A DNA stretch of 29,564 bases from CAZOWL01 sp964583605. Its GTDB lineage: Bacteria > Pseudomonadota > Gammaproteobacteria > Chromatiales > Chromatiaceae. Shown here one piece after another: positions 16,448 to 25,120 of the stretch. Position numbers and translations under genes: made by a program. The stretch's first letter is position 1; the number at the start of each line of letters is the position of its first letter. The notes under the pieces are model-generated. The model was not told where the DNA came from. It saw nothing but the letters and a program-made list of their open reading frames with translations, and searched no databases. The DNA lies in the NCBI GenBank assembly GCA_964583605.1, contig CAZOWL010000054.1:1-29564 (forward strand). Direction: 5' to 3'.

Positions 16448-18337
16448 TCAAGGCGGGCTGATGAACGATTCGAAGCGCCGCAGCCAGATCTCGAGCGCGA
16501 GCGGGTTGAAGATGTCACGAAACCAGATGGCGCCGCCTCCAACGGGTTGCCGGACGTAGGCCTCGAAGGTTCGCAGTAGGGAGGGACGATCGACCAAATG
16601 GTACCGGAAGATCAGGCTGTCCGGCGCGAAGAAGGACAGCACCTGTTGCCGCAAGAACCCCTTCAGCCATTCGGCCTCCGGGTTGATGAAGCCCTGTTTG
16701 TCTTTGCGCCAGACGACCTCCGGAGGCAGCCAGGGCTCGACGGCTCGGCGGAGCAGGTATTTGGTCCAGCCGTCCTTGAGCTTCAGCCCGACGGGCGCGG
16801 CGACCAGCGCATCGATCAAGCGCGCGTCGAGATAAGGCAGACGCAGCTCGCGGCCCTCCGACATCGACATACGGTCTTCAAAATGGGTCAGGGTCGGGAT
16901 CGACAATCTCTCGATGTCGGCGATCTGACGTGCGCGCACATCGGCACCTCGGGCGAGCCCGAGCACCAGAGGCTCAAAACCCGCGAGTGCCGGCCCTGCC
17001 ATGCGTCGTTCCGATGGACGGAGCCACGTTGGCAGGTAGCGTTTCGCCTCCGCCAGGCTCAGCTGGCTCATTACTGTGCCCCTGCGCCAGAACTGCCAGG
17101 CGACGCGAAGGGCCTCGGCGAGTCTACCGCCCCGAACGAGATGCTGGAGGTGAAAGCCGAGGTACTTCTTGTAGCCGCAGAGCAGCTCGTCGGCGCCCTG
17201 GCCGCTCAAGAGCACGGTGACGCCCTGTTCGCGGGCGAGGGACATAAGACGCCGATGAGCGAGATTCGAGAGACTGCCAACCGGCGCGTCGTTGTGCCAA
17301 ATGGCCTGCTCGAGCTCCCGGAACAGGGTACTTGTGACGATCTCCCCGTCGAGAGAGATCGATTCGACCGGACGACCCACCGCCGCGGCGACCCGCTTGA
17401 TATGCGCCGATTCGTCGAAGCGGGGATCGTTGCTGACCATCGAGAGCAGCTTGAGGTCGCCCTTGCGGCCAACGATCCGTGCTGCGGCGGCGGTGATGGC
17501 AGATGAGTCGAGACCTCCCGAAAGCAGGATCCCGACCGGCACGTCACTGCGGAGCCGGATCCTTACGGCGTCGAGGAACGTCTCACGGAGCTGCTCGATC
17601 CGTTGCGCCTCGGATCTGTCTTCGCCTTCCTCCGCGAGTGAGGGCCTCCAGTAGGCGCTCGCCTTCGGAATCAAAGCGCCGCCTGCGAGATCGACGACGG
17701 CGATTGATGCGGCCGGCAGCTGCTCGATCCCGGAGAAGAAGCTGCCCTCCCCAGAGTCGCCGACCGATTGGATCAGGAAGCGACCGATGTTGTGCATGTT
17801 CAGGGGAAACGGGCGCCCGAGCAACGTCAGCAGCGCTTTGACCTCCGACGCGAAATAGACGCCCTGTCGATCCCTCAGCCAATACAGCGGCTTCTCCCCG
17901 GCGCGGTCACGCGACAGCCATAACCGGCGTCCCCCGGGCTCCAGCCAGGCGAAGGCCCACATCCCATTGAGCCGGCCAACGGTTCGCTCCGGCCCCCAGT
18001 GCGCGAGCGCGCCCAGCAGGACCTCCGTGTCGCCACCCGAGCGGATCGCCACACCCGCCGTGCGCAGCTCGGCCCGTAGCTCCAGATAGTTGTAGATCTC
18101 GCCATTGAAGACCAGGAGTCCGGTCTGCCCCGGGTCGCCCATCGGCTGATGCGCGGCGTCGGAGAGGTCGAGAATCGCGAGGCGCTGGTGCGCGAGCCCC
18201 AGCTCCACACGACCGAGCCCGAGCCGCACCGAGCCTGCGTCATCCGGCCCGCGATGGGCCTGGATGCGCTGGGCCTGGGCCCAGCGGTCGGGGGCGATTG
18301 CGTTCGGCTCGGCGGCGAACCCCAAGAGTCCACACAT
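16448..18337 (-). CDS. asnB: asparagine-synthetase-type glutamine amidotransferase (first of two)
   Basis: Two-domain enzyme that takes ammonia from glutamine and amidates an adenylated carboxylate. The class II glutaminase domain begins with the catalytic Cys2 (MCGLLGFA) and has HRGPDDAGS and FNGEIYNYLELR. The synthetase domain has the ATP PP-loop LLSGGLDSSAITAA, LSGQGADELLCGYKKYL and, late, FEDRMSMSEGRELRLPYLD. At 629 residues it is normal length. It could be housekeeping AsnB. In the middle of a polysaccharide cluster, however, a role in amidating a uronic acid is likelier, since similar proteins in O-antigen loci are proposed to make uronamides. It starts 4 bases after the present stop of the C5-epimerase gene. 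Confidence 0.93.
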   Translation of the reverse strand: MCGLLGFAAEPNAIAPDRWAQAQRIQAHRGPDDAGSVRLGLGRVELGLAHQRLAILDLSDAAHQPMGDPGQTGLLVFNGEIYNYLELRAELRTAGVAIRSGGDTEVLLGALAHWGPERTVGRLNGMWAFAWLEPGGRRLWLSRDRAGEKPLYWLRDRQGVYFASEVKALLTLLGRPFPLNMHNIGRFLIQSVGDSGEGSFFSGIEQLPAASIAVVDLAGGALIPKASAYWRPSLAEEGEDRSEAQRIEQLRETFLDAVRIRLRSDVPVGILLSGGLDSSAITAAAARIVGRKGDLKLLSMVSNDPRFDESAHIKRVAAAVGRPVESISLDGEIVTSTLFRELEQAIWHNDAPVGSLSNLAHRRLMSLAREQGVTVLLSGQGADELLCGYKKYLGFHLQHLVRGGRLAEALRVAWQFWRRGTVMSQLSLAEAKRYLPTWLRPSERRMAGPALAGFEPLVLGLARGADVRARQIADIERLSIPTLTHFEDRMSMSEGRELRLPYLDARLIDALVAAPVGLKLKDGWTKYLLRRAVEPWLPPEVVWRKDKQGFINPEAEWLKGFLRQQVLSFFAPDSLIFRYHLVDRPSLLRTFEAYVRQPVGGGAIWFRDIFNPLALEIWLRRFESFISPP

Positions 18338-18340
18338 AAG

Positions 18341-19366
18341 TCAGCCGCCGTCCGGCTCGGGTAGGCCGCTCAACGCACACAGGGGCCCGCGAGCCCGGCG
18401 TGATGCAACCGCTTGTTCAATCGATACCAGTAATAGAGCGCGAGCTTGCGCCAGTAAGGCATATCCCTCAGCGAGTAGCGAGTAGCGAGTAGCGATGGAT
18501 TCAATCTCGGGCTCGAGGTTGGACAGGTAGGCCAGCTGATCCATGATGATGTCGTAATAGGCCTGAGTGGGTAGTCGCCCGTTATCGGCGAATAGGACAC
18601 CACCAACCGGTGAGGTGAAACAATGGGAATTGGCTTTGAAGCCTGCGATGGATTCGTCGAGCAGGGCGCGGATCTCAGCACGTTGCGCGTCGTCCTCGGG
18701 CAGCCCCCGCAGGACCTCGCTCACGCCGACGGTGGCGACCAACGACCCGTCGAGCACGTGGTACGGATAGCGCGGGAACTCCTTGAGCCAGACACCGCGA
18801 ACGAGCGGCTTCGCCAGATTCGTGCTCGGCCCTTGTTCCGCCATCGCCAGGATCGCCTTTTTCGCCAGGGCTAGGTAGCGCGGATCGTCGGTCAGACGCC
18901 AGCCCCACATCATCGCCTGCCCGATGCGCCCCTGCGCCATGGCCGAGTACCAGGGGGCCGTTTCGCCTACCTTCTCGAAGTCGAACTTGTAAGGGAAAAG
19001 CCGGTTCCCGGAAGCGGCCGACTCGGCGATACCCTCCAGCCAGTCCAGATTTGCGACGAGCAAATGCCGCGCCCGACCGGCGTCCGTGAAGGGCACCAGG
19101 GACAGGATAAAGTCGGCGACAAACAGGGGATTGTATTGAATGCCCAGCGAGCCGCCATAATCGAACAGGCGCACGCCGTTCTCGTCCAGCAACGCCTCGT
19201 CAACTCGGTCCAGTCCGCCGACAGAGAAATGCAGGAAGCCTTCCGTCGCCTCGTAGCCACGGTGCTCGGGAAAGGTTGCGATCCGCTCAACGGCATTCTT
19301 CAGTGATGCGCCGAGCAAGGCCACGGCGACAGCAAACCCCAGGTAGATTGTCGGTCGTCGGGGCAC
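18341..19366 (-). CDS. D-glucuronyl C5-epimerase family protein, C terminus frameshifted
   Basis: Resembles the C-terminal catalytic domain of glucuronyl C5-epimerases (PF06662), which invert C5 of uronic acids within a polymer (GlcA to IdoA in heparosan). A hydrophobic N-terminal segment (about 6-25) suggests membrane anchoring with the enzyme on the periplasmic side. Family-like motifs are FDYGGSLGIQYNPLFVADF, ETAPWYSAMAQGRIGQAMM and FPRYPYHVLDGSLVATVGV. The start is GTG at 19366. After ATRYSLL the present frame turns into a low-complexity Ala/Leu/Arg tail ending at 18341. This break coincides with three GCGAGTA repeats (18471-18491). Removing one 7-base unit gives SLRDMPYWRKLALYYWYRLN and a stop at 18370, which looks far more like real protein. 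The gene may be phase-variable, damaged at its end, or affected by a sequencing error. Confidence 0.75.
   Translation of the reverse strand: MPRRPTIYLGFAVAVALLGASLKNAVERIATFPEHRGYEATEGFLHFSVGGLDRVDEALLDENGVRLFDYGGSLGIQYNPLFVADFILSLVPFTDAGRARHLLVANLDWLEGIAESAASGNRLFPYKFDFEKVGETAPWYSAMAQGRIGQAMMWGWRLTDDPRYLALAKKAILAMAEQGPSTNLAKPLVRGVWLKEFPRYPYHVLDGSLVATVGVSEVLRGLPEDDAQRAEIRALLDESIAGFKANSHCFTSPVGGVLFADNGRLPTQAYYDIIMDQLAYLSNLEPEIESIATRYSLLAEGYALLAQARALLLVSIEQAVASRRARGPLCALSGLPEPDGG
18471..18495. repeat. heptanucleotide repeat (GCGAGTA)x3 plus GCGA
   Basis: Three perfect seven-base units (18471-18477, 18478-18484, 18485-18491) and a partial fourth lie inside the C5-epimerase gene. Seven is not a multiple of three, so each gain or loss of a unit changes the reading frame of everything downstream. 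Confidence 0.9.
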
Positions 19367-19379
19367 TGCGTATTCGGTC

Positions 19380-20696
19380 TCAGCAGGGGCGGGGCTCGGT
19401 GGCCTGACCGATCAGCGTCTGGTACAGGTTCAAGAGACGCTTGCTCTCCACCTCCCAGCACAGATGCTCGCAGGCGCGGATGAGCGCGTCGGTGAATCGG
19501 CTCGGTCCGCTGCCTGCGAAGAGGGCGTCGATTAGCCCTGCCAGGCCATCCGGTGTGCCGGTGTCTCCGACCAATCCGATTGCATTTCCGGCGATTAGGC
19601 GCCGCAGCTCCGGCAGGTCAGAGGAGATGATCGGCACCATCGCCGCGACCAGCTCGAACAGCTTGTTGGGGGTACAGTAATAGGTGTTCAGACAGTTGGC
19701 TCGATAGGGGATGACTCCGGCGTCTGCTGAGGCGGTATAGGCGAGTAGGTCGGATTGTGGCACGGCGGGGATCAGGTGAAATCGATCGGACACCCCAACG
19801 CGCCGCGCGATCTTGCGCAGCCGCTCTTTCAGAAGGCCATCCCCCAGATAGACTAGGTGGATTCCTTGCGTAGCGACGCGTTTCATGGCGCGGATTGGCA
19901 TGTCCAGGTTGCGGCCCTCTGAGATCCCCCCTTGGTAGAGCAGGATCTTCGCGCCTGCCGGCAGCGCGAGGTGCTCGCGGATTGTCTGTGGCTTGAGCCC
20001 GCAGCGGTTTAGCTCGTTGACGCTTCGCTCCGCATTCTGGATTACGGCGACCGCCTTGATGCCGTACCGCTGTTCAAGCTCCCGGGCAATCGATGGGTTG
20101 ATTGTCATCACCAGATCGCAACGGCCGATGAGGCGCCCTTCTAAACGACTCCACAAGCGCCGCTCGATGACGGATAGCTCCTGTTCCGCGAAGAGCTCGT
20201 GGCTGTCATAGACGACCCGCCCGCCGTGTCGGTTTGCGGCGGCGATGGCCACAGGGAGCATGGGTAGATCATGGGCTACGTAGATGTCGGCAACCTGCTC
20301 GGCGATGGGCTCAGCGAAGAGGCGGAGCGCGAGCGTCTCGGGTCCGCCCTGGTAGAGGCTCAAGCCGATCGCCCGGACGACCGTGATCCAGGGGCTGTTG
20401 ACAGGGAACAGGCGACTGAGCGCGCGATATGCCTCAAGCATCGGGCTCCCAGCCGGGCGGAGTCTGCGCGAGTCGCCGATGCGCACCACGCATGGATCAT
20501 CTTGTTGGGCGGGGTCCCCTGGGACGGCGATTATCAAAACCGACCAGCCGTCGCTTTGCAGAGCGTCGGCCTGCAATAGAATGCGGCGGTCTATGCGCTG
20601 GTCGCGCGTGAACATGACGATTCGCCCCCGGCGCCGGCGATGGGCGGATTTGTCTCCAAGGCCGATGTCCGCAAATTCGCTCTGGTCGCGTGTCAT
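19380..20696 (-). CDS. glycosyltransferase family 4
   Basis: GT-B fold sugar transferase of the polysaccharide cluster; donor and acceptor are unknown. The N-terminal domain has RIVMFTRDQRIDRRILLQAD, DIYVAHDLPMLPVAIAAA and VVYDSHELFAEQE. The donor domain has LLYQGGISEGRNLDMPIRAM, LVYLGDGLLKERLRKIA and the nucleotide-binding TPNKLFELVAAMVPIISSDL. DSHELF and LYQGG are typical of this GT4 subgroup. Length 438 includes ~25 charged N-terminal residues before RIVMF that may be extra; a shorter start is possible. It lies 30 bases after the preceding transferase gene and 13 bases before the C5-epimerase gene. Confidence 0.9.
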   Translation of the reverse strand: MTRDQSEFADIGLGDKSAHRRRRGRIVMFTRDQRIDRRILLQADALQSDGWSVLIIAVPGDPAQQDDPCVVRIGDSRRLRPAGSPMLEAYRALSRLFPVNSPWITVVRAIGLSLYQGGPETLALRLFAEPIAEQVADIYVAHDLPMLPVAIAAANRHGGRVVYDSHELFAEQELSVIERRLWSRLEGRLIGRCDLVMTINPSIARELEQRYGIKAVAVIQNAERSVNELNRCGLKPQTIREHLALPAGAKILLYQGGISEGRNLDMPIRAMKRVATQGIHLVYLGDGLLKERLRKIARRVGVSDRFHLIPAVPQSDLLAYTASADAGVIPYRANCLNTYYCTPNKLFELVAAMVPIISSDLPELRRLIAGNAIGLVGDTGTPDGLAGLIDALFAGSGPSRFTDALIRACEHLCWEVESKRLLNLYQTLIGQATEPRPC

Positions 20697-20726
20697 GCTG
20701 CCGTCAGCACCTGCTCTGTGGACCGC

Positions 20727-21980
20727 TCAGACCTTGGCCAGGGCAGCGTCGATCGCGGCGTCGATCGTCTCGACAAAGGCGGGATAACGGTTGGCCGGGT
20801 CGGCCACGATTTCGGTGAAGGCGCGCTCGACCATTGGCTGCACGATGCCGGGATCCCTGAGCGCGTGCACGATCTCGTTGAGGTTGCCAAGATCGCGCCG
20901 CAGGGGCAGGTAGTGCTGCCAGGGGCGAAAGATCCCTTGGTATCGACCCTCGTAGAGGATCTGAACGGTCCGGCACGCGGCCGCCTCGAAGTGTCTCGGG
21001 GAGATGGCGCGATAACGCACATTGTCTGTAAAGGGGGCGAGCACGGCAGCCTCGAGCGCGTCGAAGGATGCGCCTGGGTGGGCCGCGAGGTATGCAACTG
21101 TTTGCCGTTCTGCCTCCCCGTCAAAATCGATGATGCTAGCGCCGCTTTCGACGCCGAGCGTGGCTTTACAGCGGCCAAGGAAATCGTACCAAGCCTTCCC
21201 GAAGAGGCGATCCTCCCAGCGGCTGGAGATGTCGGTCTTAAGGCCCAAGCGCGGCCCCTCTGCAGCGAGTCGATCGCCGATCTCCTGCTTCTCGTAGGCG
21301 AGGCGTCCGAAAAACCAGGGTTGTCGGGATCCGCGGTAGCCAATATCGGTCGGGCGTAAGGCAATTTCCGGGTAGTCGAGACCGAGCATCTCGTCGGTAA
21401 CGTAGCCGGTGAGCACATGGAGCCGCCTCAGCCCCGGAAGCCGTGCGGGGGGGTAAACCTTCTCGGCTTCTCCCGGCTCGAGACAAGTCGCCAACACCTG
21501 GTAGCCAGTGCGTTCGATGTGCTCGATTACCTGACCGGTGCGATAGTGCTCGTCTTGCTTCAGGAGAACCTTCACGCCTCGGTAATCGCAAAGCTTTTCG
21601 GCGCGATTCGCATCGAGGCTGTTGAGATTATCCGGGTTGTAAGAGACCGTTGGGTGAATGATTAGCCCGTGATAGTCGGCGAGCCGAATCGAGCCCGGGA
21701 TCTCGAAGCGTCCGGTCCCGGCTCGGCAAAAGAACAGATTGAGGAGATCGACCCGAAACCGCGATCCGCCCGCCAGGGCCGAAACGTGATCGATGATGGT
21801 CCCCAGGCCCCAGGGGTCGAGCCAGGCAATCAGCAGGATCCGCGGTGCGGTGCCGCCGCGGGTCGATGGCCGCAGGCGCTGCCACGGTGCCAGGAGTCGG
21901 GAGGCCAGACCTCGACGAATGCTTGTCGCGAGCTGCTTGTAAAACCCCGCTGGTGACCGTCTAGTACTCTGACCGGCCAT
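20727..21980 (-). CDS. probable glycosyltransferase, paralogue of 27089-28408
   Basis: Shares clear motifs with the transferase at 27089-28408: a KVLLKQDEHY segment, a TCLEPGEAEKVYPPARLPGL segment ending in LTGYV, IGYRGSRQPW with YEKQEI, WYDFLGRCKATLGVESG, and SPRHFEAAACRTVQILYEG. The last motif is the donor-binding end of a GT-B fold, reminiscent of CgeB/DUF3880-type transferases. No membrane segment is seen. The first ~45 residues are basic and variable. It starts 9 bases after wbmF. Substrate unknown. The two paralogues probably add related sugars of the same repeating unit (inference). Confidence 0.75.
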   Translation of the reverse strand: MAGQSTRRSPAGFYKQLATSIRRGLASRLLAPWQRLRPSTRGGTAPRILLIAWLDPWGLGTIIDHVSALAGGSRFRVDLLNLFFCRAGTGRFEIPGSIRLADYHGLIIHPTVSYNPDNLNSLDANRAEKLCDYRGVKVLLKQDEHYRTGQVIEHIERTGYQVLATCLEPGEAEKVYPPARLPGLRRLHVLTGYVTDEMLGLDYPEIALRPTDIGYRGSRQPWFFGRLAYEKQEIGDRLAAEGPRLGLKTDISSRWEDRLFGKAWYDFLGRCKATLGVESGASIIDFDGEAERQTVAYLAAHPGASFDALEAAVLAPFTDNVRYRAISPRHFEAAACRTVQILYEGRYQGIFRPWQHYLPLRRDLGNLNEIVHALRDPGIVQPMVERAFTEIVADPANRYPAFVETIDAAIDAALAKV

Positions 21981-21989
21981 GGAAAGCGG

Positions 21990-23048
21990 TCACGAGCAGA
22001 GACGCATCTGCGCGTCGTGCTTGGCGATGGTATCCCGGATCAGATCCAGATTGGCGCGGGTCCACTCGACGGTCCTAACCAGGCCGTCGCGTACTTGGGT
22101 CTTGGCTTCGAAGCCCAGGTCGTTGCGCGCCTTCGCTGTGCTCCCAAAGCGCTTACCAGATGTGTCCCACGGCCGCTTTGGAAGCATTTGCGGCGGGGTG
22201 ATGTTGCCGGTGAGCTCGTTGATTGTCTCGGCAAGTGTACGGATGGATGTCTCCCGGCCGCTCGCGATGTTGTAGGACTCGCCTGGTGCACCCCGCAGTG
22301 CACAGGCGATCAGTCCGTCAGCTACGTCGGCTACATAGATGAAATCTCGGGTGGCGATTCCCTCATTCTCTAGGGGTAGGGCCTCGCCGCGCAGCGCCTT
22401 GTAGATGAAGGTGGGTGTGACGTTGCGCCAGACAGTGGCCGGGGTGCCGCGCCAGCGCCCGGCACCCAGGATCTCGCCCGGCCCGTAGACGTTCTGAAAA
22501 CGGGCCCGCACGGTTGGCAATCGCTCACGCTCGAAGTAATAGACCGAGTAGAACTCCCCGAAGATCTTCGACATGGAGTAGGGGCTGTCCTGCCTGAGTG
22601 CGACGACATCGGTCTCCTCCGTCGCACTGGCCTTATCGAATGTCTTCGCCGCCACTGAGCAGCCGGCTGACGAATAGACGACCTTCTTGAGCCGCTTGAA
22701 CGCCTTAATGCGTTCGTAGAGCTTGAGCGTCGTCAGGGTGTTGTTCTCGTGATCGGCGAGCGGGTCGTGGATCGAGCTTTGGTTCCCGTGGTAGGTACAG
22801 AGGTGGAAGCAGAAGTCGTACTCGTCGCTCAGGCTGGCAAGCAGGGCGTCATCCGTGATGGATGCCTCCGAGAAGGTGACTCGAGGGTCGTCGGGGACAT
22901 TGCACCGCTCGGCAGACAGTAGATTGTCGACGATATGCACTTGCGCTGCCTCTCGCTGCAGGAGCCGCTCAACGAGGTTGCTGCCGACGAACCCCGCGCC
23001 ACCGGTCACCAGCATCGTTGCATCTCGAAGCCTCGTATCGCTCATCAC
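21990..23048 (-). CDS. wbmF: WbmF-like NAD-dependent epimerase/dehydratase
   Basis: Extended short-chain dehydrogenase/reductase acting on a nucleotide sugar. It has the Rossmann motif GGAGFVG (16-22) and catalytic YSMSK (Y157, K161). Long stretches match what I recall of Bordetella O-antigen WbmF: YHGNQSSIHDPLADHENN, TLTTLKLYER, YGPGEILGAGRWRGTPATVW and LPKRPWDTSGKRFGS. WbmF acts with WbmG and WbmH in making the modified uronic-acid sugars of that O antigen; its exact reaction is not settled to my knowledge. The start is either GTG 23048 or ATG 23045; GGAG lies upstream. 38 bases separate it from wbmG. Confidence 0.92.
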   Translation of the reverse strand: MMSDTRLRDATMLVTGGAGFVGSNLVERLLQREAAQVHIVDNLLSAERCNVPDDPRVTFSEASITDDALLASLSDEYDFCFHLCTYHGNQSSIHDPLADHENNTLTTLKLYERIKAFKRLKKVVYSSAGCSVAAKTFDKASATEETDVVALRQDSPYSMSKIFGEFYSVYYFERERLPTVRARFQNVYGPGEILGAGRWRGTPATVWRNVTPTFIYKALRGEALPLENEGIATRDFIYVADVADGLIACALRGAPGESYNIASGRETSIRTLAETINELTGNITPPQMLPKRPWDTSGKRFGSTAKARNDLGFEAKTQVRDGLVRTVEWTRANLDLIRDTIAKHDAQMRLCS

Positions 23049-23086
23049 TAGAACTCCAGATTAGGGCCGCGCGAATCCTTCTTCGA

Positions 23087-24025
23087 CTAGCCCTGGGCCG
23101 GCGGCGGTGCCAGATGGCTGAAGATCGCACCCACACCATAACGGTCGTACCACTGCAGCGTCCAGCGCACCGAGTCCTCGAACGAGACCTGTGCGCGCCA
23201 GCGAAACGCGGCCTCGGTGCGGCTGGGGTCCAAGACCACAGCGGGGACGTCATCTGCACCCGGGGGTACCACGGGGAGCGGCTCGTCGAGCACGATGCCG
23301 AGATAGTCCGCTACCGTGTCGAAGACGTCCCTGATGCTATGCGCCTCGCCGGTGGAGACGTTGAAGATCCCGGTCGGGGCGCCGTCGACCAGCACCAGGT
23401 CCATCAGTGCGAGGAAATCCGAGAGGTCCAGGAAGTCCCGCACCGTGTCGCTGCAGAAGCACTTCTGACCGGCCTTGAGTCGCTTATAGAAGGTCGGGAT
23501 GGGACCGATGGCGAGCCGCGGTCCGGTGACATTGGCGAGCCGCAGCGACGCGTATGGAAGCTCGGAGATGGCCAGATACTGCTCGCCGGCGGTCTTGGAG
23601 ATGCCGTAGCTGGTGAACGGGGCCTGGGGATGGTCCACCGGGATCGGGACCTGGGCAGGGCGCCCGTAGCCCAGCGCCGTCTGGAAGTTGACGAAGCGCT
23701 TGACGGCGAGCCGCTTGGCCGCCTGGATGGTATGGACGGTGCCCAGCACGTTGGTGCGGGCGTCTTCCAGCCAGTCGCTCGGGTCCTTATAGGCGGCGGC
23801 GCTGTGGATGACTCGGTCGGGCGCGAATTCGTCGAAGCAGCGGTCGACCAGGTCACGGTCGGCCACCGAGCCCTCGACGATCCGCACCTGCGCCATCTCG
23901 GGCAACGACTCCCGATGGCCGGTGGCAAAGTTGTCGATGACGAGAATCTCGTGACCCAGCGGGACGAGATGGTCGACTAAGTTCGCGCCGAGACAGCCGG
24001 CGCCGCCGGTGATGAGGACGCGCAC
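23087..24025 (-). CDS. wbmG: WbmG-like NAD-dependent sugar epimerase
   Basis: 312-residue extended SDR enzyme. Dinucleotide-binding GGAGCLG (7-13), HSAAAYKDPSDW, and catalytic Y140/K144 in YGISK are present. Segments match my recollection of Bordetella WbmG: LRLANVTGPRLAIGPIPTFY, KRLKAGQKCFCSDTVRDFLD, FNVSTGEAHSIRDVFD and VVPPGADDVPAVVLDPSRTE. It is expected to epimerise or dehydrate a UDP-uronic-acid-type precursor in the cytosol. It starts with GTG one base after the wbmH stop, so translation is probably coupled. It is homologous to its wbmH neighbour (shared AASYKDP/AAAYKDP and FQTAL segments), so the pair derives from an old duplication. Confidence 0.93.
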   Translation of the reverse strand: MRVLITGGAGCLGANLVDHLVPLGHEILVIDNFATGHRESLPEMAQVRIVEGSVADRDLVDRCFDEFAPDRVIHSAAAYKDPSDWLEDARTNVLGTVHTIQAAKRLAVKRFVNFQTALGYGRPAQVPIPVDHPQAPFTSYGISKTAGEQYLAISELPYASLRLANVTGPRLAIGPIPTFYKRLKAGQKCFCSDTVRDFLDLSDFLALMDLVLVDGAPTGIFNVSTGEAHSIRDVFDTVADYLGIVLDEPLPVVPPGADDVPAVVLDPSRTEAAFRWRAQVSFEDSVRWTLQWYDRYGVGAIFSHLAPPPAQG

Positions 24026-24026
24026 C

Positions 24027-24968
24027 TTAGTCCTTTTTCTCTTCGTGCTTGAGATGCGTGTACCCGCCGTAGACCCCGTACTCGCGATAATAGGCGACCG
24101 ACTTGCGGCACAACTCCTCGAGTGGGGTGAAGGTCAGATCGCCGAAGTCCTCGAAGGTGTGTGAGGGGTCGAGCAGGATGGAGGCGGCGTCGTCGGGGCC
24201 GAGCTCGCGCACATCCGGCTGCGGGTACTCGGGCAGCTCCAGGGCCTTCACGATGGCGTCGTAGAGATCGATGATGGCGATATCGGTCCCGGAGGAAAAG
24301 TGATAAGGCCCCTGGCCTACCCCGTCCACCGCCCGGATGACCTGGGCCGCCAAGTCGCTGACATAGACGAAATCGCGCCGCGCCTTGGTGACGAAGCACT
24401 GCTTACCCTGAGTGAGCCGCTGATAGAAGATCGGCAGCGGACCGCTCACGCAGCGGGGCCCGATGACATTGGCCAGACGGAAGGTCACATAGTCGATCCC
24501 CGCGAGGCGCAGGTACTCCTCGGTGGTCGTCTTGGAGATCGCGTAGCTGGAGTTGTCCGGGTTGATCGGGTGATTGAGCGTGATCGGCTGCTCGATGGGC
24601 TTGAGCCCGTAGCACAGCGCGGTCTGGAAATAGACGAAGCGCCCCACCTTAAAGTCGCGGGCCGCGGTGACCAGGTTGGCCCCGCCCACCGCGTTGGTCA
24701 GGGTGTCGTTGTACCACTCGAGCGGGTCCTTATAGGAGGCGGCGCAGTGAACGATCGCGTCGGGCTTGAAGTCGCCGACCCAGCGCTCCACTAGGGGCTT
24801 GTCGGCGATCGAATCGTATACGTTGGTCAGACGCTCCTGATCCGGCAGGTGCGCCTTGCGGCCGGTGGCCAGGTTGTCGATGTTGACCACCTCGTCGCCG
24901 CGGGCGAGCAGCAGCTCGGCCACGTGGGACCCGATCTGGCCGCTTCCGCCGGAGATCAGTACGCGCAT
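24027..24968 (-). CDS. wbmH: WbmH-like NAD-dependent sugar epimerase
   Basis: Extended SDR enzyme of 313 residues. GGSGQIG (7-13), DNLATGR, HCAASYKDPLEWYNDTLTN, and catalytic Y142/K146 in YAISK are present. RLANVIGPRCVSGPLPIFYQ, KQCFVTKARRDFVYVSDLA, HFSSGTDIAI and a C-terminal YGVYGGYTHLKHEEKK match what I remember of Bordetella WbmH. The frame is open ten codons further up to 24998, but MRVLISGG at 24968 is the natural beginning of the Rossmann fold. About 150 bases separate it from the amidotransferase gene upstream; those bases contain no gene. Confidence 0.93.
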   Translation of the reverse strand: MRVLISGGSGQIGSHVAELLLARGDEVVNIDNLATGRKAHLPDQERLTNVYDSIADKPLVERWVGDFKPDAIVHCAASYKDPLEWYNDTLTNAVGGANLVTAARDFKVGRFVYFQTALCYGLKPIEQPITLNHPINPDNSSYAISKTTTEEYLRLAGIDYVTFRLANVIGPRCVSGPLPIFYQRLTQGKQCFVTKARRDFVYVSDLAAQVIRAVDGVGQGPYHFSSGTDIAIIDLYDAIVKALELPEYPQPDVRELGPDDAASILLDPSHTFEDFGDLTFTPLEELCRKSVAYYREYGVYGGYTHLKHEEKKD

Positions 24969-25120
24969 TGTAAGCCTCGAATGCAATAAGAAAAACACGA
25001 AGACGCGCGATCCCGGATCAACCTCTGCCGGGCCCGCTCCTCAGGTGCCGGCCGCCTAAGTTACGCGGCCGGCAGGCGGCCCGCAAGCGTCGGGGCCCGG
25101 GCGATCCGCTGCCGCATCGC

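Noticed and set aside
18370..18681. Second minus-strand ORF overlapping the C5-epimerase gene as a separate gene
   Set aside because: Only its part after the heptamer repeat looks like protein; the part before it is a Ser/Pro-rich shadow. It is better explained as the frameshifted end of the epimerase.
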